From: Ferrovibrio terrae_B
GTDB taxonomy: Bacteria; Pseudomonadota; Alphaproteobacteria; Ferrovibrionales; Ferrovibrionaceae
NCBI RefSeq assembly: GCF_943371255.1
Contig: NZ_CALRUC010000020.1
Location: 1-47,340, forward strand
Direction of reading: 5' to 3'
DNA: 47,340 bases
Part shown: piece by piece, positions 43,131 through 47,340 of the stretch
How the letters are laid out: each line of letters starts with the position of its first letter
Position numbering within the stretch: position 1 is the first letter of the stretch
Program-made: the position numbers and the translations under genes
Notes under the pieces: model-generated
Database searches by the model: none
What the model was told of the DNA's origin: nothing
The model's input: only the letters and a program-made list of their open reading frames with translations

Positions 43131-44363
43131 ATGAGCACCAAGCTTACCCGCCGCCAATTCGCGGCCACTGCCGCCGGTGCCGCGCTTGTCGCCGGCACCG
43201 CGCCGTTCAACATCGTGAAGGCCCAGACCGGCGCGCTGAAGATCGGCTCGATCCATCCGCGTTCGGGCTTCCAGGCCCAGCTCGGCATCGCCTGCCAGCG
43301 CGGCATCGACCTGGCGCCGCGCGTACTCAAGCAGCTCGGCATCAACGCCAATGTCGAGATCATGAATGCCGATACCGAATCCAACGTCGACGTGGCCCGC
43401 GCCCGCGCCGAGAAGCTGATCAATGACGGCGCCAATGTGCTGATCGGCGCCTTCGACAGCGGCCAGTCGGCCGCCATCGCCCAGGTCGCCGAGCAGAAGG
43501 GCGTGCCCTACATCATCAACGTGGCCGCCGCGCCGCAGATCACCGAACAGGGCTACAAGTTCGTGTTCCGCAACTTCCCGACCGCGCCGATGCTGGTCGG
43601 CGACGGCCTCAACCTGATGAAGGGCGTGTTCGAGAAGAGCGGCATCACGCCGAAGACCGCCGTGTTCATGCATGTGAACGACACCTTCGGCCAGTCAATG
43701 GCCGGCGCGATCAAGGCGATGGCGCCGCGCTTCAACCTGCCCTTCCAGATCGTCGAGACCATTGCCTATGATCCGCAGGCCAAGGATCTCTCGGTCGAGA
43801 TCGCCAAGGCCAAGGCCACCGGCGCCGAAATGCTGATGCCGGTGACCCGCCTGAACGACGCCATCCTGATGATCCGCGAGATGGTGAAGCAGCGCTGGGA
43901 CCCGCAGATCGGGATGAGCCCCGGCGCGCCGGGCTTCTAGGAGGGCCAGTTCTACAAGACGCTGGGCAAGTTCTCGAATTACCTGCTGACCAATGTGCCG
44001 TGGTACAACCCGCGCTCGACCCTGACCCAGAAGCTGCTGGACGAGTTCACCAAGAGCTACAAGAACGAGCTGTTCGAGCTGAATGTCGGCTTCTCGTTCG
44101 AGGCCGTCATGGTGGCCGTCAATGCGCATAACGCCGCCAAGAGCACGGCGGGTGCGGCGCTGGCCGATGCGATCCGCAAGACCAACATCACCGATCACGT
44201 GATGGCCGGCGGTCCGCTGCAGTTCAACGAAAAGGGCCAGAACGTCAACATCAAGTCGGTGACGCTGCAGAATCTCGACCAGCGCCCGAAGGTGGTTCTG
44301 CCGCTGGATATCGCGGAAGACAACCTGACCCTGCCGCTGCCGAGCTGGACCAAGCGCAGCTGA
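43131..44363 (+). pseudogene. branched-chain amino acid type substrate-binding protein, interrupted by an amber codon
   Basis: A 410-residue periplasmic binding protein (LivK/type 1 fold) read as one frame except for TAG at 43938-43940, codon 270. The upstream part has a twin-arginine signal (TRRQFAATAAGAALVAG), IHPRSGFQAQLGIACQRGID, and VAEQKGVPYIINVAAAPQIT; the downstream part continues in frame with EGQFYKTLGKFSNYLLTNVP and ends QNLDQRPKVVLPLD. Family members usually have Tyr here (PGFYE), so a TAC to TAG change is likely. The rest shows no decay. It may be a recent nonsense mutation, a sequencing error, or amber read-through. The transporter genes follow intact. Confidence 0.88.
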
Positions 44364-44400
44364 TCGACCATAACCACGCGACACCATTTCGAAGAAACCG

Positions 44401-45270
44401 ATGCCCATAGATTTGATTGTTACCGTTGCCGTACAGGGCATTCTGACCGGACTGGTCTATGGCCTCATGGCCCTTGGCCTTTCGGTCATCTTCGGGGTGG
44501 TGCGCGTGGTCAATTTCGCCCATGGCGAGATGATGACGATTGCCTCCTATGCCGCGATCGTCGCCTTCGGCGCCTGGAATATCGATCCGCTGGTATCGAT
44601 GATCCCGATTGCCGTGCTGCTGTTCGCGCTGGGTTATGCGATGCAGGCGGCCCTGATCAATCCCTTCATCAACCGGCCGGAGCACAGTCAGTTCATCCTG
44701 CTGGCCGCCGTGGCCATCATCATGGTCAACGGCCTGCTGATGATCTTCGGCCCCGATGCCCGCAACGTGCTGGTCGATTACGCGCTCGACTCCATTGAAG
44801 TCGGCCCGCTGCTGATCGACAAGGTGCGCGTCATCACCGCCACCCTGGCGCTGGCGATCACCGCCGGGCTGTTCGCCTTCTTCAAACTCAGCCGCATCGG
44901 CAAGGCGATCCGTGCCTGCGCCGACAACCATATGGGCGCCCTGGTGGTCGGCCTCAACGTCAAGCGGCTCTATGCACTCACCTTCGGCATCGGTTCGGCC
45001 TGCGTCGGCGCCGCCGGCGCGATGATGACGCTGCTGATCGACACCACGCCCAATGTCGGACCGGTGTTCACCCTGCAGGCTTTCGTCATCGTCATCATCG
45101 GCGGTCTGGGCTCGATGCCCGGCGCGCTGCTGGGCGGCGTGCTGATCGGCCTGACCGAGGCGATGGCCGGGCTGTTCTTTGCGCCCTCGGCCAAGACGAT
45201 GTTCGGCGTCGCCATCCTCATTCTCGTACTTTTATTCAGGCCGCAGGGCCTGCTGGGACGCAAAGCATGA
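44401..45270 (+). CDS. livH: branched-chain amino acid ABC transporter permease (LivH type)
   Basis: A 289-residue inner-membrane permease with about 8 hydrophobic helices. The LivH signature is VYGLMALGLSVIFGVVRVVN and FAHGEMMTIASY near the N-terminus and GSMPGALLGGVLIGLTEAMA near the end. It pairs with LivM to form the channel for a HAAT family importer. The ATG at 44401 lies 37 bases after the binding-protein stop. Its stop overlaps the livM ATG. The symbol is by family; the true substrate may not be a branched-chain amino acid. Confidence 0.92.
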   Translation: MPIDLIVTVAVQGILTGLVYGLMALGLSVIFGVVRVVNFAHGEMMTIASYAAIVAFGAWNIDPLVSMIPIAVLLFALGYAMQAALINPFINRPEHSQFILLAAVAIIMVNGLLMIFGPDARNVLVDYALDSIEVGPLLIDKVRVITATLALAITAGLFAFFKLSRIGKAIRACADNHMGALVVGLNVKRLYALTFGIGSACVGAAGAMMTLLIDTTPNVGPVFTLQAFVIVIIGGLGSMPGALLGGVLIGLTEAMAGLFFAPSAKTMFGVAILILVLLFRPQGLLGRKA

Positions 45271-46268
45271 TCGCGCGTCTGACCGAAGGCGTGCCGCAGC
45301 GCGCGCTCATCCTGCTTGGCCTGTTGCTGGCCGCCATGCTGGCCGCACCGCTGCTGGTTGGCGATTACGGCCTCTCGGTGCTGATCCTGGTGCTGTATTT
45401 CGCCTATACCGGCCAGGCCTGGAACGTGATGATGGGCTTTGCCGGCCAGCTCAGCCTGGGCCATTCGCTCTATGTCGGCATCGGCGCCTATGCCGCCGCC
45501 GCCCTGTATGTGCATTACGGCATCGGGCCCTGGCTCGGTGTCTGGATCGCCATCCTGCTCAGCATGTCGGCCGGCCTGGTGATCGGCTTCCTGGCTTTCC
45601 GCTTCGGCATCGGCGGCGTGTATTTCGCGCTGCTCACCATCGCCTTTGCCGAATTCACCCGCGTCGGCTTCGACCATTTCACCTGGGTGAACGGCTCGGG
45701 CGGCTTCTTCCTGCCGGTGGCGCAGTACAGCATCAACGATCCGCTCAACCTGCGCGGCTCGCCCACCATGTTCTATTACATCCTGCTCGGCATCACCGTG
45801 CTGGCCTTCCTGTTCTGCCGCTGGCTGCTGACCGGCCGCATCGGCTATTACTGGCTGGCGATCCGCGAGGAGCCTGAAGCCGCCCAGACGCTGGGCATCA
45901 ACGTGTTCCGCTACAAGATGATCGCGGTGGCGATCTCGGCCGGCATGACCGCGCTGAGCGGCGTGTTCTTCGCCTTCTATTACAACAACCTGTTCCCCGA
46001 GCAGATCTTCAGCATGAACCGCTCGATCGAGCTGATCCTCGGCCCGATCATCGGCGGCATCGGCTCGCTGTTCGGCCCGATCCTCGGCGCCGTGGTGCTG
46101 ACCCTGCTGGCCGAAGGCCTCACCGACATCATGGCCGCGCTGGGCTACGAACTGCCGGGCGTGAAGCTGGTGTTCTATGGCCTCTGCCTGCTGGTGGTGG
46201 TGATGTATCTGCCCAACGGCATCTGGCCGCCGTTGCGCAAATGGCTCGGCCTGGGAGAGCGGCTATGA
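45267..46268 (+). CDS. livM: branched-chain amino acid ABC transporter permease (LivM type)
   Basis: A 333-residue permease with about 9-10 transmembrane helices. Diagnostic stretches are GQAWNVMMGFAGQLSLGHSL, YVGIGAYAAAALYVHYGI, and AIREEPEAAQTLGINVFRYK, the EAA-type loop, followed by AGMTALSGVFFAFYYNNLFP. It partners LivH and the two ATPases that follow. Start and stop overlap the neighbours by 4 bp each, a tightly coupled operon. Confidence 0.93.
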   Translation: MIARLTEGVPQRALILLGLLLAAMLAAPLLVGDYGLSVLILVLYFAYTGQAWNVMMGFAGQLSLGHSLYVGIGAYAAAALYVHYGIGPWLGVWIAILLSMSAGLVIGFLAFRFGIGGVYFALLTIAFAEFTRVGFDHFTWVNGSGGFFLPVAQYSINDPLNLRGSPTMFYYILLGITVLAFLFCRWLLTGRIGYYWLAIREEPEAAQTLGINVFRYKMIAVAISAGMTALSGVFFAFYYNNLFPEQIFSMNRSIELILGPIIGGIGSLFGPILGAVVLTLLAEGLTDIMAALGYELPGVKLVFYGLCLLVVVMYLPNGIWPPLRKWLGLGERL

Positions 46269-46989
46269 CAGCTTTGCTCACCGTCGAGGGCATCTCGAAA
46301 AGCTTCCGCGGCCTGCGTGCGGTGGATCGCGCCTCGCTGATCGTGCCCAAGGGCGGTATCGTCAGCCTGATCGGCCCCAATGGCGCCGGCAAGACCACCT
46401 GTTTCAACATGATCGCCGGCGTGTTCAAACCCGATGAAGGCAGCATCACCTTTGCCGGCCAGAGCATCGCCGGCCTGCGGCCCGACCAGATCTGCCATGC
46501 CGGCATCGGCCGCACCTTCCAGATCGTGAAGCCGTTCAAAGAACTCACCGCCCTTGAGAATGTGATCGTCGGCGCGCTGCGCACCGAGCCCAGCACGCGG
46601 CTGGCACGCAAGAAAGCCGAGGGCGTGCTGGACCAGCTCGGCATGCTGGACAAGCGCGACCAGCCGGCCGCACAGCTGACCCTGCCCGAACGCAAGCGGC
46701 TGGAAGTGGCGCGCGCGCTGGCCACCGATCCGACCCTGCTGCTGCTGGACGAGGTGATGGCCGGCCTGCGCCCGACCGAGATCAATCAAATGGTTGCCGT
46801 GTTCCGTGAACTGAATGCCAAACAGGGGCTGACAATCCTGCTGATCGAACATGTGATGCGCGCCGTGATGGCGCTGTCGCAGCATGTGGTGGTGCTGCAC
46901 CACGGCCAGGTGATCGCCGATGGTGCGCCGGAGCAGGTGGTGCGCGATCCCGCCGTGCTGGAATGTTATCTGGGCGAGGAGGCCGAGGT

Positions 46990-46993
<4 letters not shown>
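46265..46993 (+). CDS. livG: branched-chain amino acid ABC transporter ATPase (LivG type)
   Basis: A 242-residue ATPase. Walker A is GPNGAGKTT, the Q-loop GRTFQIVKPFKELTALENV, Walker B LLLLDEVMAGLRPTEI and the switch His IEHVMRA; the LSG-type signature here reads LTLPERKRLEVARAL, as often in LivG. Together with LivF it powers import. ATG 46265 overlaps the livM stop. Confidence 0.93.

Positions 46994-47340
<347 letters not shown>

Noticed and set aside
43938..43940. Selenocysteine or pyrrolysine recoding of the amber codon
   Set aside because: Selenocysteine uses TGA, and no pyl genes or suitable RNA structure are visible in the window. Mutation or error is simpler.

Overview
The window is 47.3 kb of high-GC chromosomal DNA from an alphaproteobacterium, most likely a member of the Rhodospirillales or a close relative. 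That placement is an inference from the dnaJ-dapB order, the SAM-II riboswitch in front of metZ, the DUF2336, DUF2244 and apaG genes, and the codon use; no rRNA or tRNA gene is present to test it. Genes are densely packed on both strands, with many 4-bp ATGA or GTGA overlaps. I saw no CRISPR array, prophage, transposase or replication origin.

Layout. 0-5.1 kb: dnaJ 3' end, a small ORF, dapB, a DUF2244 membrane protein, threonine ammonia-lyase, a short-chain dehydrogenase, an acyl-carrier-like DUF1493 protein without the carrier serine, and a class I glutamine amidotransferase. 5.1-8.5 kb: an rRNA cytosine methyltransferase with a 220-residue disordered N-terminus built partly from 15-bp tandem repeats, a creatininase-fold protein with a damaged metal site, and two small proteins. 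8.6-13.7 kb: divergent hutI and hutF around a HutC-type operator, then argE, folE and apaG. 13.7-18.1 kb: ompA, metZ with a complete SAM-II riboswitch and terminator, a 10-bp tandem repeat array and a Y-family polymerase. 18.2-18.7 kb: a GIY-YIG nuclease gene held between two copies of a 97-bp cloverleaf-like repeat. 18.7-22.2 kb: an extensin-like lipoprotein, epmA diverging from efp, and an NTF2-like/PAS gene pair whose shared promoter region has two CRP-like palindromes.

22.2-31 kb: an HxlR regulator with a diheme cytochrome diverging from a periplasmic isoquinoline-oxidoreductase-like molybdoenzyme (iorAB), then a TonB receptor with a PepSY membrane protein (iron acquisition) and an MFS transporter. 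31-37.2 kb: an ABC ATPase and permease followed by xdhA, xdhB and xdhC, probably a purine uptake and oxidation operon. 37.2-42.2 kb: DUF2336 and PAS-GGDEF genes, a pyrimidine-nucleotidase-like HAD protein, dapD and a single-domain response regulator. 42.4-47.3 kb: a MarR regulator followed by a branched-chain amino acid type ABC transporter (livK-H-M-G-F), whose substrate-binding gene has a single in-frame amber codon; livF runs off the end.

The most unusual feature is the 504-bp GIY-YIG/repeat unit. Its two repeat copies differ at only ten positions, and these form five fully compensated base pairs of one hairpin. This suggests a structured mobile or propagated element whose fold, and not its exact sequence, is kept. 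The amber codon in livK, the SAM-II leader, the creatininase-fold protein lacking metal ligands, and the paired CRP-like sites are the next things worth checking.
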